From assembly GCA_037783415.1 (NCBI GenBank), contig JAZGTN010000188.1:124001-188000 (forward strand): a DNA stretch of 64,000 bases. Reading direction: 5' to 3'. Positions 19,966 to 30,840 of this stretch are shown here, piece after piece; the first letter of the stretch is position 1, and every line of letters starts with the position of its first letter. A program made the translations under genes and the position numbers. The notes below the pieces were generated by a model that did no database searches, was not told the DNA's origin, and was given only the letters and a program-made list of their open reading frames with translations. The DNA comes from Leptasterias polaris. Lineage: Eukaryota; Echinodermata; Asteroidea; Forcipulatida; Asteriidae.

Positions 19966-20860
19966 AATTATTTTCATTGGGATGATCTCCACTCCAATTA
20001 GATATACATACCGCAATAACAAAATACTGCGTTGTAAAGAAGCTTAATTTTAATAACATTAAATGGAAATTCGAGTTTCTAAAATACTTACCCTTTCTTA
20101 CAATTTCTCCCTTACGGAGCTCTTATACGCAGCCCTTACCTAGACCTTACGCAGCCCTTACCTAGACCTTACACATCCCTTACTGTTTTCGCAAAGTTAA
20201 AGTTTTTGACTACACTGCTATACGTAACTGCATGTCAAAATGATTATATTATTTGTACACAATGTAGAAGTGTACAATTTTGTCATTCCTATTTGCTCCA
20301 GGTTTCCAATTTCGCTAATTGTGTCCCTTCTCGAAGTATGCAAGCGAATAATTTGGGCTTACATCAAAAGTTGATTACAAGGATATCTTAATGCGGATAC
20401 GTTTGTACTTGTGGGTACGAACGATGACCGATCCGATGGGCCATTGCATTAGCCTTTGTTTACTCCCCATACACAATCTTGATATCCCTGTCTAGTAATC
20501 CAATACAATCTCAATTTGCCCAAGTTGAGCCACTGGGAAATTAAACAAATGCGGCATTTTCAAGATTACTAGAACATCCATGGAGTCCTTCCAAACAAAA
20601 TGCAATAAATTAAAGGCTCCTCGTATGTCCTTGTACATCAACGACGTATTTGTATTGAGCGAAACTCTTCTGGATATGCAAGTGAATGGATATAGCAAAA
20701 TGTCTGAAGAATTTCACCATGCTACTATACTTTCTGTTATGTTCCTTGAGTGATATAATGATAATATGTAAAAAGAAAAGAAAGTAAACGAGTATGCTTG
20801 GTCGAAATAGTCTTTTTGGTATAAGTACGCTATTATGCAGTGGACGAAATATTGCAAAAC
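19966..20860. other. Mostly unassigned; short 22-bp tandem repeat
   Basis: At about 20126-20184 a unit CCTTACCTAGACCTTACGCAG repeats two to three times. Nothing else recognised. Confidence 0.5.
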
Positions 20861-21105
20861 GTCTGACACTTTTTTGTATTATTGCATATTATGTAATTAC
20901 ACCAAAGTGTAAACAAAATAAAAAAGTGTGTTAAATAATCCGAAAATGTTGTCTTATATAATTATATAGCTATACCAAAAAGGGTCAATTGGTATAACTA
21001 AATAATTATGTAATTATAAGAAAACTTTGCATATTGTCGGACACTTTTTTGTATGATATTATAATATTTTTGCATATTTTATAATTATGTCAAAAAGTGT
21101 CAGAC
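20861..21105. repeat. AT-rich inverted-repeat element (TGTCTGACACTTTTTT type)
   Basis: The left arm GTCTGACACTTTTTTG and right arm CAAAAAGTGTCAGAC are inverted; an internal near-copy (GTCGGACACTTTTTTG, about 21039-21054) and repeated TAATTATGTAATTA words fill the middle. Non-coding fold-back or MITE-like DNA. Confidence 0.65.
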
Positions 21106-21534
21106 TTTGGACTAAGCAGTCTCGGTTTACGCCCTTTTCGAAACGACGGCTTGGTGTAGGTCCCCGGCTTCAGGCTCCGTACCGTTTTCACGTTTTGGGA
21201 GCATTGGAAAAAATAGGAGGGCTGTCACAACAAGAAAGGTCTTAAATACTGTGCAACCGATAAGAAGAATGTGAAGTTTGAGACATTTTTAGTGACTTTC
21301 TTTATTAATTATCAATTATATGTTTGAAGCTTACCTACAATGTTTGTAGAAACCTTTAGTGGGGGCTCAGTTTTTACAAGCAAGTTGATCCTGGAAGTTA
21401 AAAGATAGAATTAACTTTATAAAGTATGGGAACAATATAAAAAAAAAACAATTATGGGTTACCAAAGGTTTCAAGACTTGCGCAAAAATATTTGTTTAGA
21501 ATCAAAGTAGTCTATATCTTGCCTTGCCAAAGGT
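21106..21534. other. Unassigned sequence
   Basis: No gene or repeat recognised. Confidence 0.35.
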
Positions 21535-21928
21535 TTTAAAGGGTTTTGGGAGTTACTCCAAAATTGAATGATCAAAACAATTTACTTGGTAAAAAGCACT
21601 GCAGCTGTTGATAATGTAAACAATTTTGAGAAACGATTCCTGTCTAAGGAATGTTAATTTCGAGAAAGGGATTCAAAAAAATGTCAATGTGAGAAACGTT
21701 TCTGCATGAAATGTTTCTTGGACTGTGTATTCCATTCACTGATTATTATTCATGCGTGGACATAACCGCTCCTGCCAGATATTTGGCAAAATCTCAAAAA
21801 CGCTACCACCCTTTGAAACTATTTTTTGTCCATAGGTTAGTTGTATTGTATTTATGTAAACATTTATATAGGATTAACAAAATCGACTGGTTCCAAAAAC
21901 CAAAGATATACTTTGCTTTTATATGAAA
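21535..21928 (+). mobile_element. Family B fold-back element, copy 3
   Basis: Starts TTTTAAAGGGTTTTGGGAG and ends CCAAAGATATACTTTGCTTTT. Shares GAGAAACGTTTCTGCATG, the ATTATTCATGCGTGGACATAA block and CAAAATCTCAAAAACGCTACC with other copies. The 71-codon open frame at 21711 is internal to it. Confidence 0.75.
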
Positions 21929-22544
21929 TGTGCAGACTGCTTTTAGGACTGTTGTGGGGAATTCTGCTCAAAAATGGCTAGTTTATGGTGGAAACCTTGT
22001 TTTTAATATGGTCAACATGAGGTAGACCACGTAAGTGAGTTGGCATCTCATTGTATAGTATCGCTGTAGGTTATAAATAATGATAACGCGTTATCTGAGT
22101 TGGTTGTCCTTTGGTGTTGGATGAAGCTAGGTGCGTATATTCACGTACATCTGACTCAATGCAACCACACTTCACAACCTGTCATGTGAAATAATACCGA
22201 TAAGTGACGAACATAAAGTTTAAATCTTTAAAATGACGAAATAATTCAACAGTAACAACTTGATCACTTATAAGGGATTTTCCTGTGGGGCACATTTAGG
22301 CCTATTTGTTCTCTGAGAATGCACAATAAAAAGTGAAAAAACAGAAAACATAAATACTGAATAAGAAATCTATCAGGGGGACATCTAAAGGAGAAGAGAC
22401 TGCAAAAAACAGACCAAGGATGCCTCATACGTGAACTTAATAATTGTATAGCTCGCAAGCCTGAGGAAACCTGTAAACAAGGATGCTTGTTACGTGAACC
22501 AGAAACACAAGAATTAAACCCCCTTCTTCCACGAGAAGTACTAT

Positions 22545-22703
22545 GTGTGCACTACCAATTTTAGTACAAGGAACGTACCAAGTACAAAGCAATTGCGGTA
22601 AAGTATTTTGTTCAATGACACCAGTGCCACGACTGGAACTCGAACCCACACTCTGCTGATCAGAAACACCAGAGTCCGGTGCTCCTGCTAGACCATGACA
22701 CGC
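22545..22703 (-). mobile_element. tRNA-Leu-like SINE, truncated
   Basis: The minus-strand head (22701-22624) has GTGTCATGGTCTAGCAGGAG as its A-box side, a GATCAGCAGAG variable arm and a GGTTCGAGTTCC B-box, matching the SINE at 11359. The body is cut within about 80 bp, with GTGTCATTGAACAAAATACTT as the remnant of the GAGCAAGACACTT block. Confidence 0.8.
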
Positions 22704-23209
22704 CATAAAATGAAGAATGTGCTGTTAATTTATCCCTTATATGGGTATTTGAATTTATAATTAAACACGATAATGCAGAAAAGCAAAGTATGAATTAGTC
22801 CACACTTTACCAGCAAGGCAAACTCATCCATGCGACAATCAGTTTAAACTTAGTAAATCAATCGGTTTTATAGTACATTTTCCCGTAATTGTTACAGGTT
22901 TTCAAACACCTGTGTAAAGCGAAGAATAAAGCGCAGAAAGTATGAATTGTTCATAAGGTAATCATGTACAAGCTCTAACCTATTTTCGCGTTCAACTCAA
23001 TCCGGTGGCCAAACTGTAGAACCGATCTCCCACGAATGTTCAAAACTAACCTTTATCTTGTACGCCGGAAATTAAATCAAGACCGACATGAAGAAAAACA
23101 TAAATCAATAATTAATCAAGCATCGGAGCCCATTGTTATGGCTCAACTTGCGGATTTCAGTAGCTTTACTATTTTCGTGACTACATGGATTGCACATGAC
23201 GTCATTGAT
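22704..23209. other. Unassigned sequence
   Basis: No gene or repeat recognised. Confidence 0.35.
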
Positions 23210-23321
23210 CGCCATCTTTGATGACAAACAATGGAAACGTGCACGCGCGTGCACGCTGCGCACGACTCTCAACCAATGGTCGCCTTTCACGTGTGCACGT
23301 TTCATCAACGATGGCAGCTAA
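23210..23321. repeat. CpG-rich imperfect inverted repeat
   Basis: GCCATCTTTGATGA, then GGAAACGTGCACGCG at the left, pairs with CACGTGTGCACGTTTCATCA and GATGGC at the right. The left arm holds about ten extra bases. The centre contains a CCAAT box and several GCGTG/CACGTG words. It could be a small fold-back element or a promoter; an ATG in good context (23311) follows but gives only a 16-codon frame. Confidence 0.5.
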
Positions 23322-23964
23322 TGCAAGAGGTCTACACGGCTTCTTTGGTTTATCAATTTAAGCAACTCTGTACTTTTGAAATTAAAAGTAGAATGAGGCG
23401 CAAAAAAGCACTGCTCATTCGCATTAAGAATTAATCAAACACGACCGGCGGATATCAATTGCTATCTTCTGGAAGGCCAAGTTCAAAAGCCATCCAGGGA
23501 GAAAAAAGAAAAACGAGCGGTGTTCACCCTCATTCCCTGCGGGGGTTCTGTATCATCAGTTACGGCGGCTGTCACCCATTAGGGATCGACCGCAGTGGTG
23601 AATGCTGGAATCAAGGCCGAATTAATATCAATCAGTCGCGCAAATTCATCATGCCATTACTGTGGGATTTAGGATGTTACTGCCTGGGGAGTTGATGGGA
23701 TGCTTTTTATCTATACGATCACGGGGGGAACTCGAGACGCAAAAATGAGTTTGCCAACCACATTTTCCTCACGGTGAAAAAAACAATATATATTACTGTC
23801 AAGTATTACCAGATGAAATATCGTGCAGAGACCAGCGGCACTTGTTGGTACATGCATTCGTACAAATGGATCACCTTAGTAATGAAATGATATTATAATA
23901 AAGTAACATTGTGGGAAATAAATTCACATAAACAAATCCATAGTGATATAATTATTACAGGTCC
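23322..23964. other. Unassigned sequence
   Basis: A 78-codon plus-strand open frame (23459-23695, TTG start) has no recognisable domain. No repeats found. Confidence 0.35.
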
Positions 23965-24343
23965 TTAAAGGGAAGGTATGCGTTTGGTAATCACTCTTAA
24001 AATTATTGGCAATAAAAACTTATTTCTAAGGCATTTTGAAAATCATTTCACTTCAAAGTAATTTGGTTATGGGAAAAGATGTCAAGTTTTATGCCCCAAA
24101 ATTTGAATCTGAGAAGCGTTTCTGTCAGGAACGCTTCTCAGATTGTGTGTTCCTATAGGGATTATTCTTCCTGCGTGGACATAATCGCTCCGTTATTTTT
24201 GACGATTTTTTTTTTATATTAAAAACGCGACCTTTTTGAATTGAAATTTTCTCAAGTTAGTTTTATTGTATATTATCTACATTCGTATATGATTAAAATA
24301 CTCGAACGGTTTCAAAAACCAAATGTATACTTTGCCTTTAAAT
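23965..24343 (+). mobile_element. Family B fold-back element, copy 4 (best preserved)
   Basis: Complete ends: TTAAAGGGAAGGTATGCG at the left, and CCAAATGTATACTTTGCCTTTAAA reading out at the right. The central hairpin is near perfect: AATCTGAGAAGCGTTTCTG facing CAGGAACGCTTCTCAGATT (24110-24142). A good reference copy for the family. Confidence 0.85.
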
Positions 24344-24774
24344 TCACGTATGAACTTGTGTTGGGACTGTCATACAATTTCAAATAAAAACCCACTTTAG
24401 TCGCAAAAGTATTTTAGTATACTTAAGGTGAACGTATACGAGGCAAAGCGTTGTATTTGGCTTTATAGCCCACAGTGTTTGTAAAAACTAATGAGGAAAC
24501 CTTTTTGGTTGCCGACCACAGCCTGGTTGAATGGCTAGTTTTGTTTTTGTTTTATCTCATTTCCTTTGTCACAACTGATGAAGCGAGAGGCTTCTGTCCA
24601 TTAGGCACTATGCAATGAGCTCGTGCGTTTGATCTAATTTAAAGGGACGATGCATTACTTTGCTGTTGGAAGCAAGAATCTATCTGGGCAGTTGACACAA
24701 TTCGAAATGCACGGATTCATAATTAACATAGTGCGGTATTTTAGAATACTAACATCCTAACATCCCGACACATT
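24344..24774. other. Unassigned sequence
   Basis: No gene or repeat recognised. Confidence 0.35.
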
Positions 24775-25150
24775 GTCCGACAAACCAGTCCGTCTTTTTA
24801 TTAGGGCCTCCAACAGACCGTTAATCCTTCTCACTAAATGCCGTACATTGTGTCCGACCCACTATGTCCGACCCACTGTGTTCGACAAACTATTATGTAC
24901 GATCCACTTTGTACGACAAACCATTATGTATGACCCACTTTGTTCGACAAACCATTATGTCCGATCCACTTTCTACGACAAACTATTATATGTGTGACCC
25001 AATGTGTACATCAACCATTATGTATGACCCACTTTGTTCGACAAACAATTATGTCCGATCCACTTTGTACGACTAACCATTGTGTATGACCCACTTTGTT
25101 CGACAAATACAACCGTTATGTCTGATCCACGTGCTCGACAAACCATTCTG
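24775..25150. repeat. Minisatellite of TGTCCGACCCACT/TTCGACAAACCATTA type
   Basis: About ten diverged units of roughly 31-32 bp; each has a TGTNCGAYCCACTTTG half and a TTCGACAAACCATTATG half. Words such as ATGTCCGA and CAAACCATTATGT also occur in the array at 52985-53450. Open frames here come from the repeat. Confidence 0.88.
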
Positions 25151-26879
25151 ACTAACTTATAGTGTTCAAAAAACCTTGTCGGACATAACGGAAGTTTTCA
25201 TTGACGTGCCCCAAGTATCATTTAGTTATAAAAATACGTCAGGTGTCAGACAGGACGACAACTTTTACCGGACCACTGGGCACAACCTTCATCAAAGTGG
25301 AAGGTCATGCGGAAATAATACACGTGTTGCTATTCCTACACGCTGATTTTAAAGTCCTACATTGATATTACTCTCTGAAAAACATTCCTAACGGGTTTTC
25401 TCAAAACGCAATTTGACACATTTATTGATAGTGCCATTTTGCCGGGCATCCTTCACGATTCATACATTAATTCGGTGACATCAGAAGGAGACAAAAAAAG
25501 TATGGACAACAAATTTAGCTTTTTTCAATACTTGTTTATTTGCCAGTGCGATGTACTCGTGTCTTCATCGGCGTTACGAATGTTATCAGCGCTACAAAAT
25601 CTCACACTAAGTGATTTACTTTGAGTGCTATGCGTCAATTCTCCCTGATATGCGATGAGTTTAACACGACTATCTGTCACTTTGGACGCACTGTGACTTT
25701 CGATTCACATGTTTTTGCCCCCACGAAATCAGAGGAATCGAGACGGTGGCATGACTGTAAAACCCAGATCGATCACACCAGCAACCTCTCTGCCACGGAG
25801 TGTTTCCGAGGCGTTAGTGGTCGATTGGTTTACGGTGGGACAGATGACCCAATTCTCAACAAAATGGACGGCGGGGGCGGGAGTGAGTGCCAAGTTGATG
25901 TCGGACGTCAATTCGTGCCAATGTCAAACATTCCACGCGGATGAGAAAGTTTGCATTTGGTCTACCGATTCACTTATCGGAAGGCCGTCTTCACATTGGA
26001 GCAATCTGTGGCCTTGTCTAGTGCAGTAAACATATCAGCTTAATCTCTTTTGGTTTGATTACAAAAGTGATTTATTAATAAAGCCACAAAGCATTACTGC
26101 CATAAAATGATATAAAGTTGACCTATAAAAATGGAAACCCCAGCTACTTTCAAGACTTGCAGATACGTTATTGCTCAATTCAAAAATTTGACCTTTACAT
26201 CAATTGCCGCAACTATACTGATTTCCAGCAAAATGGATGTTTCAAAACTTGAATCTGTTTAGGGCGTACAGTGAATCCTAGTCTGATAAATGCCAAGTGA
26301 GGACCAAGTTCATCGGATTCAAATAAACACGCTCGTCCCATTGATGAAGAAATCTAAATCATTCAGGCTCTCTGAGCTTTGACGTCACACACGGCCAGCT
26401 TTGGTTGACTATGTCGCTGTATATACACCCAGTGCAATTGGCTTAGAATGGTGAACTACAGCAAAATCCTCTTTTCTTAGTTGTATATTACATTTAGTGG
26501 GATGTATTTTGACATTTGAAATTTACAAGAGGTGAGATCCTTTGAACCTTCTTTTCCAACCTAAGTATTTTTATTTGTAAAAAAAATAAAAAATACAAAA
26601 GGGCGGAAGAAGAACGCAATTAGCCCTTTTGAGATATGATGGACACCACAGGAGTACAATGTTTGGTTTGGGGTGAACATAGACAAATTTACCCAAACCT
26701 AATAGTGTCATAGTGTGTCCACCAAATCTCAAAATTACGTATTGGTAAAAGAAACTGCTGAATATTTTAGCAATACGATGCTCTACTTATTCAAATTGCA
26801 ATGACTGTTAATGTGCATTCGGTCTCAACAAATTATTTTACATCAGAATAGAGGCTTCGAAGAAAACTGTACAACCAAT
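25151..26879. other. Unassigned; overlapping open frames at 25.6-26.0 kb
   Basis: Two overlapping plus-strand frames (25621-25944 and 25709-26029) lie in sequence less AT-rich than its surroundings. Neither shows a recognisable motif, signal peptide or splice bracket. This may be an exon, an old transposon or chance. Confidence 0.3.
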
Positions 26880-27129
26880 CAGTCGTGTCAACGGCACTCT
26901 AAAAACTCCCGACTCAATTGATCCCGCAATCAAGGTCCTATGGGGCCTGTCCCTTTTCCGAGTCAGGTTTATCGGGAAACTGGTTAGAACATTTTGTTTT
27001 AGCTGCGATTCTGCGCCAGGTTGACCCTTTTCTGGGTCTTCATAGTCCGTAAGGATGTATGCATGGGTATCATCCACTAGGAACAAGTTCGGGTGCTCAA
27101 ACGCGTTTAGTCGATTGATTCGTCAAATA
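26880..27129 (-). other. Unclassified open frame in GGGTCA-type repeat
   Basis: A minus-strand frame of about 97 codons is open from a stop at about 27129 to 26838; it includes LVDDTHAYILTDYEDPEKGQ. The composition looks protein-like. However, the DNA has TGACCC, CTGGGTCTTCATAG and TGGGGCCTG words seen in the GGGTCA/TGACCC repeats at 5475 and 57925. I lean to repeat rather than gene. Confidence 0.35.
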
Positions 27130-27329
27130 TGGCGACGACGTATCGGAGAGGGGAAAAACATGAATTGTTCCAAAACGCCATCTTGACACAGTGACGTAAC
27201 TTCGTTAGTTGACTAGAGAAACAGTTGGACTAGAGTGACATCTAGATCGACTATGGTTAAGTCTAGTCGACTATAGTCAACAACCGAACTTGCTCCAAGA
27301 TGCCTGGCTGGTAGAGCAGAGTGCTCTAC

Positions 27330-27471
27330 CTTACCGACTTTTTAAGAAGCAATTATGGTTAAGTGCCGTTTTCAAGAGTGCAAGTGTCATGACCAGGATT
27401 CGAACCCACGCTCTGCTGCTGACAACACCATAGCTTGGGTCCGGTGAACTAGACCGCTCGGCGACGACACG
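27330..27471 (-). mobile_element. tRNA-Leu-like SINE, truncated
   Basis: The minus-strand head is 27470-27384, 87 nt like the copy at 11359: GTGTCGTCGCCGAGCGGTC, B-box GGTTCGAATCC, 3' acceptor ATGACAC. The body stops after GGCACTTAACCATAATTGC. Short ACTAGTCGACTATAGTC-like palindromic words precede it (27215-27290). Confidence 0.82.
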
Positions 27472-28163
27472 CCACTGGAGATGTATACTGTTGAACTCAC
27501 CTTTGGGTGTACACTTCAGATAAACAATTTCGAAGTCAGTACTTACTCTGTTTATATCAAGGTCAGAAAGTGGCCAGACCCTTATGTTGGCTCGATAATG
27601 ATCTCCTTAACATTAATAGTCATTTCACTACTTTCCTAGGTTTATGAATTTATGTCACTACCGCCGAATCTTGCATTAGTAATGTATAGTATATTTTCAC
27701 TTAGAGATTTTATTTATTACCATAATGAAATAACTGAAATGAAGATTAACGGCTTTTGGAAACTAAGTTGTATCGAAAGAAACGCCTGAGACAGATTGAG
27801 TTAAAGGCAGTAAAAAAAAACATCACTTTGTAAAAGATTTTTGTTTTGTTTTGTTTTTTTAAGACATAAATGAATGAATGAATTAATTGAAATTCGAGCA
27901 AGTAAAGCAAAGAGTGGATTTTAGAATTCATGATGGGTAGAAGTGCGTATAGTTACCAATGAACAATCTTTTAAAATACTGCGGGGACCGCGGGAGGGCC
28001 GATGTTAGCACGTGCTGACGTATTTTATTGTTTCAATTGTTTTCACCAAATCAAACACACATCTGCACATAATATAATATGCCATGATATCCTCCGCTGG
28101 ACCATGCCACACGTCCCAATAGAGGGGGGTATCAATCAACAGGGGTCAGTGATTTGGTCGGGA
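27472..28163. other. Unassigned sequence
   Basis: Contains a TTTTG-rich patch at 27837-27860 and nothing else recognised. Confidence 0.35.
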
Positions 28164-28184
28164 GGGGGGGGGGGGGGGGGGGGG
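28164..28184. repeat. Poly-G run of 21
   Basis: Twenty-one consecutive G, next to the Harbinger-like MITE. Confidence 0.95.
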
Positions 28185-28211
28185 CAGGACAAAACCCTGC
28201 CGGCAACCTTA

Positions 28212-28393
28212 AAGCCCGGTTCATACTTCCTGCGAACGCGAATGCGATACGAATTTTGACGTCACAAATTCGCAACGAATAATTCGGAAGAGTTGACTTG
28301 TGCTCAACTCCTGCGAATTATTCGCGGCGAAAACAGCCCTGTGACGTCAAAATTCGCTTCGCATTCGCATTCGCAGGAAGTATGAACCGGGCT
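28212..28393. mobile_element. PIF/Harbinger-like MITE
   Basis: Long inverted ends: AGCCCGGTTCATACTTCCTG at the left, and its complement CAGGAAGTATGAACCGGGCT at the right. Pairing continues inward through GCGAATGCG and AATTTTGACGTCAC. TAA flanks both sides, the 3-bp target size of PIF/Harbinger elements. No transposase, so non-autonomous. About 180 bp. Confidence 0.85.
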
Positions 28394-28461
28394 TAACGCG
28401 TGTACAAAATCAGTATGTCAAATACAATAGAAGACGCAAACAATTATAAAACTTAATTAGC

Positions 28462-28504
28462 TAAACAAAAAATATGCTTAACATTTAAGCATATTTTTTG
28501 TTTA
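28462..28504. repeat. Perfect 20-bp hairpin
   Basis: TAAACAAAAAATATGCTTAA pairs perfectly with the 20 bases at 28485-28504 across a 3-base loop (CAT). AT-rich. A shorter echo (AAGTATATTTTTTGTTAAC) follows directly. Confidence 0.85.
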
Positions 28505-29529
28505 TATATAAGTATATTTTTTGTTAACCAAGGCGCTGTATGGACATGTAAATTAGCTAAGGCACTAACTGGACATGCAAACAACACACTTAGATTTAAA
28601 AATAGTTTTAATAATAAACAAAAACACCGCGGAAAAATAGGGGGTAGAAACAAACCTTTTTCACCGAGTGAAAAAGCTTGAAAGGTCCCTAACTTGGGTG
28701 TTCAAATGACTTCAAGAAAAGATGGAGAGTCGGATGTGTACTGCATCTTTGCAAGAAAATCCCATTAATTGGCGTGGGGTAGAAAACAGAGAAAAAAAAT
28801 GCAATGTTTCCTACAAGGTTTCGACTGATGACGAAGTTGCTTTCAATAATGCATAGCTGAAGCGTCAATCGCCTTAGGGTTTGTTTTTATTATTTCGAAT
28901 CCATTCTTGACGAGTTGATCGGATCACAATCACGCTGTGTCGCTCACCTCCCAGAGATCTTAGAATTAAATCACCCCCCCCCCCCCCCCGTCTTTGGCCA
29001 AGGTCAGTTTACTGATCCATAGCAGGATTCCATACCCTCGGATTATCCATCGGCTGCCGTGATCAATTAATTAAGGGCAAGATCAATTTCACGGCGGCTG
29101 TTTTTTGGGATGGATTTTGTTAATTTTAAGTGACATGTCCTTCCGATCGTTACTTGCTTGCCGTCTCTGTAAGTGATAGCAAGGGTATAATAATTGTCAC
29201 GCCACCAACGCCCTCGTCATTCCGGGTAGTAGGAATCTGAAAAAAAATTCAGAACTAAAAAACACATTTTTAAATGCATTTTATTTTTTTTAGTTTTACA
29301 CATCTGTACATACTTGGTTGATGTTAGTTCGCAATTTTGTCAACTGTGTAATCATTTTGGAGTATGCATCCGCGCCTAGGGGGCTAGATGCCGGTTTGGG
29401 TCAGCCGGCAATCCAGAATCTAAGTCGAAAGTAGGCCTACACCACTTATACAAGGAATGCGGCTTAATTTGTTAAGATCCGTGTTACCTGGTTGGGGGGG
29501 GGGGGTCTACAATTTATACTTGGACAGTA
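28505..29529. other. Unassigned, with poly-C and poly-G runs
   Basis: Poly-C of 16 at 28974-28989 and poly-G of 12 at 29494-29505. No gene recognised. Confidence 0.45.
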
Positions 29530-29766
29530 TAGTTGGCGTATCTTTCCTTGCTTTCAACCTCTAGGAGCCCAGTTCGAATCCCGCCGGGAGCACTATGTTG
29601 AATGGGCTTTCAGTGCCTACCTGATTGCGTGGGTTTTCCCCTGATTTCCATAGGGTAATCCTCCCACATCTAAAACTGAACGTTATTTTCTTGTCTTCTC
29701 TCCATAGGGTTCTCGGCTGGTATAGTAGCTTTTCTGAGAGTTCTAGGCTTCACAACCAGAATAAAT
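29530..29766 (+). mobile_element. tRNA-derived SINE, third type
   Basis: B-box AGTTCGAATCCCG (29570-29582) follows a poor A-box region. The body has GTGGGTTTTCCCCTGATTT and a CATAGGGTTCTCGGCTGG block. A related B-box plus GTGGATTTTTTCCCCCCAC core is at 42925-43080. The tail ends AATAAATTAAATGA. Confidence 0.65.
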
Positions 29767-30147
29767 TAAATGATTTTATCCATTATTATTTTTGTTGACC
29801 CCAAAATCGTTACCATGCTTACTTCAAGTATGAAACTACGTACACAAATCAACGATCATGATTAAAAGATACAATTTAAAACGTATAGATCAAACATCCT
29901 TTACCCATTTTTTCTTTTTCATTGAAATAAGTTTTGAAAACTTCAATCATCTTTGAAAAAAGACAAACCTCCATTGGCTAAAACTTCCATACGCTTAGCT
30001 AAAACTCCGATAATCCAATTATTCAGTGTGGTTTTTTCAGAGACAAAGTGCACCACTACTAGAAGATGACGCACCTTCTTAAAGTAATTCAACGGAGCAA
30101 GACATGTAACACTTTTTGAAACTTTCATAAAACTATTGTGTTGAATT
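29767..30147. other. Unassigned sequence
   Basis: No gene or repeat recognised. Confidence 0.35.
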
Positions 30148-30313
30148 CACAATTTTAAGAGTGCGGTCGGTGACAATTTTATAAAAGTTAGATTTAACAT
30201 ATGAAAATGTTAAATGTACATTGTCAAAGACACATCTAACTTACTATAATGCTGTAACTCAGATGAATTCAACGTTACCGTTGTCACTCATGATCACCAC
30301 ACTCTTTAAAGTT
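30148..30313. mobile_element. Short inverted-repeat element (AAGAGTGCGGTCGGTGAC ends)
   Basis: The left end ATTTTAAGAGTGCGGTCGGTG faces the right end GATCACCACACTCTTTAAAG. The same left-end motif starts the partial copy at 52757. Non-coding, MITE-like. Confidence 0.65.
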
Positions 30314-30734
30314 TTGAAGTTAACAAAAAGCGTGGGTTAGAGAAAAACCCACGCGGAATATTTGTGTCCGACCAATATTGAAGCAGTAATTATTTACAAC
30401 TCAATCTAACACACCCTGACAGAGGCAAACTTCTCCCCCCCACCCCCAATTTGTTTTATAAAAGTCTCCTTTGCACTGTTCGCGGAGTTTAAACTCATCA
30501 TGATTACAATTTCGCCAACAAACAGGGTTCAGCTTGCCGTTAAAATTGCCCAGTAGCGTAGAGTGTAAGATGATAGGTTTTTAGCCAGGATTTCACCCGA
30601 AGTAGCTTTTTATTGTTGTTGTTAGAATTAACAGATATTGGAATTGACAGAGTAGGTGGGCGATCGGAACATCCAGCCAGGAATTTGTGTTTATGAAGAC
30701 GGTTTCAACCACTAACTTTAATTTGGAGGGACAT

Positions 30735-30840
30735 TAGGTGGCAGCAGACTTACCAGGTGAATCCATTGTTCTCAGAATTGTGCGCATGCTCAGAACTTTT
30801 TTAACAACGGAAATTTACCTAGTAAGTCTGCTGCAACCTA
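30735..30840. mobile_element. Small MITE, TA-flanked
   Basis: Terminal repeats TAGGTGGCAGCAGACTTACC and AGTAAGTCTGCTGCAACCTA are nearly perfect complements. A 102-bp body lies between TA dinucleotides, consistent with a Tc1/mariner-type target. The 60-codon open frame that starts inside it is incidental. Confidence 0.8.
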
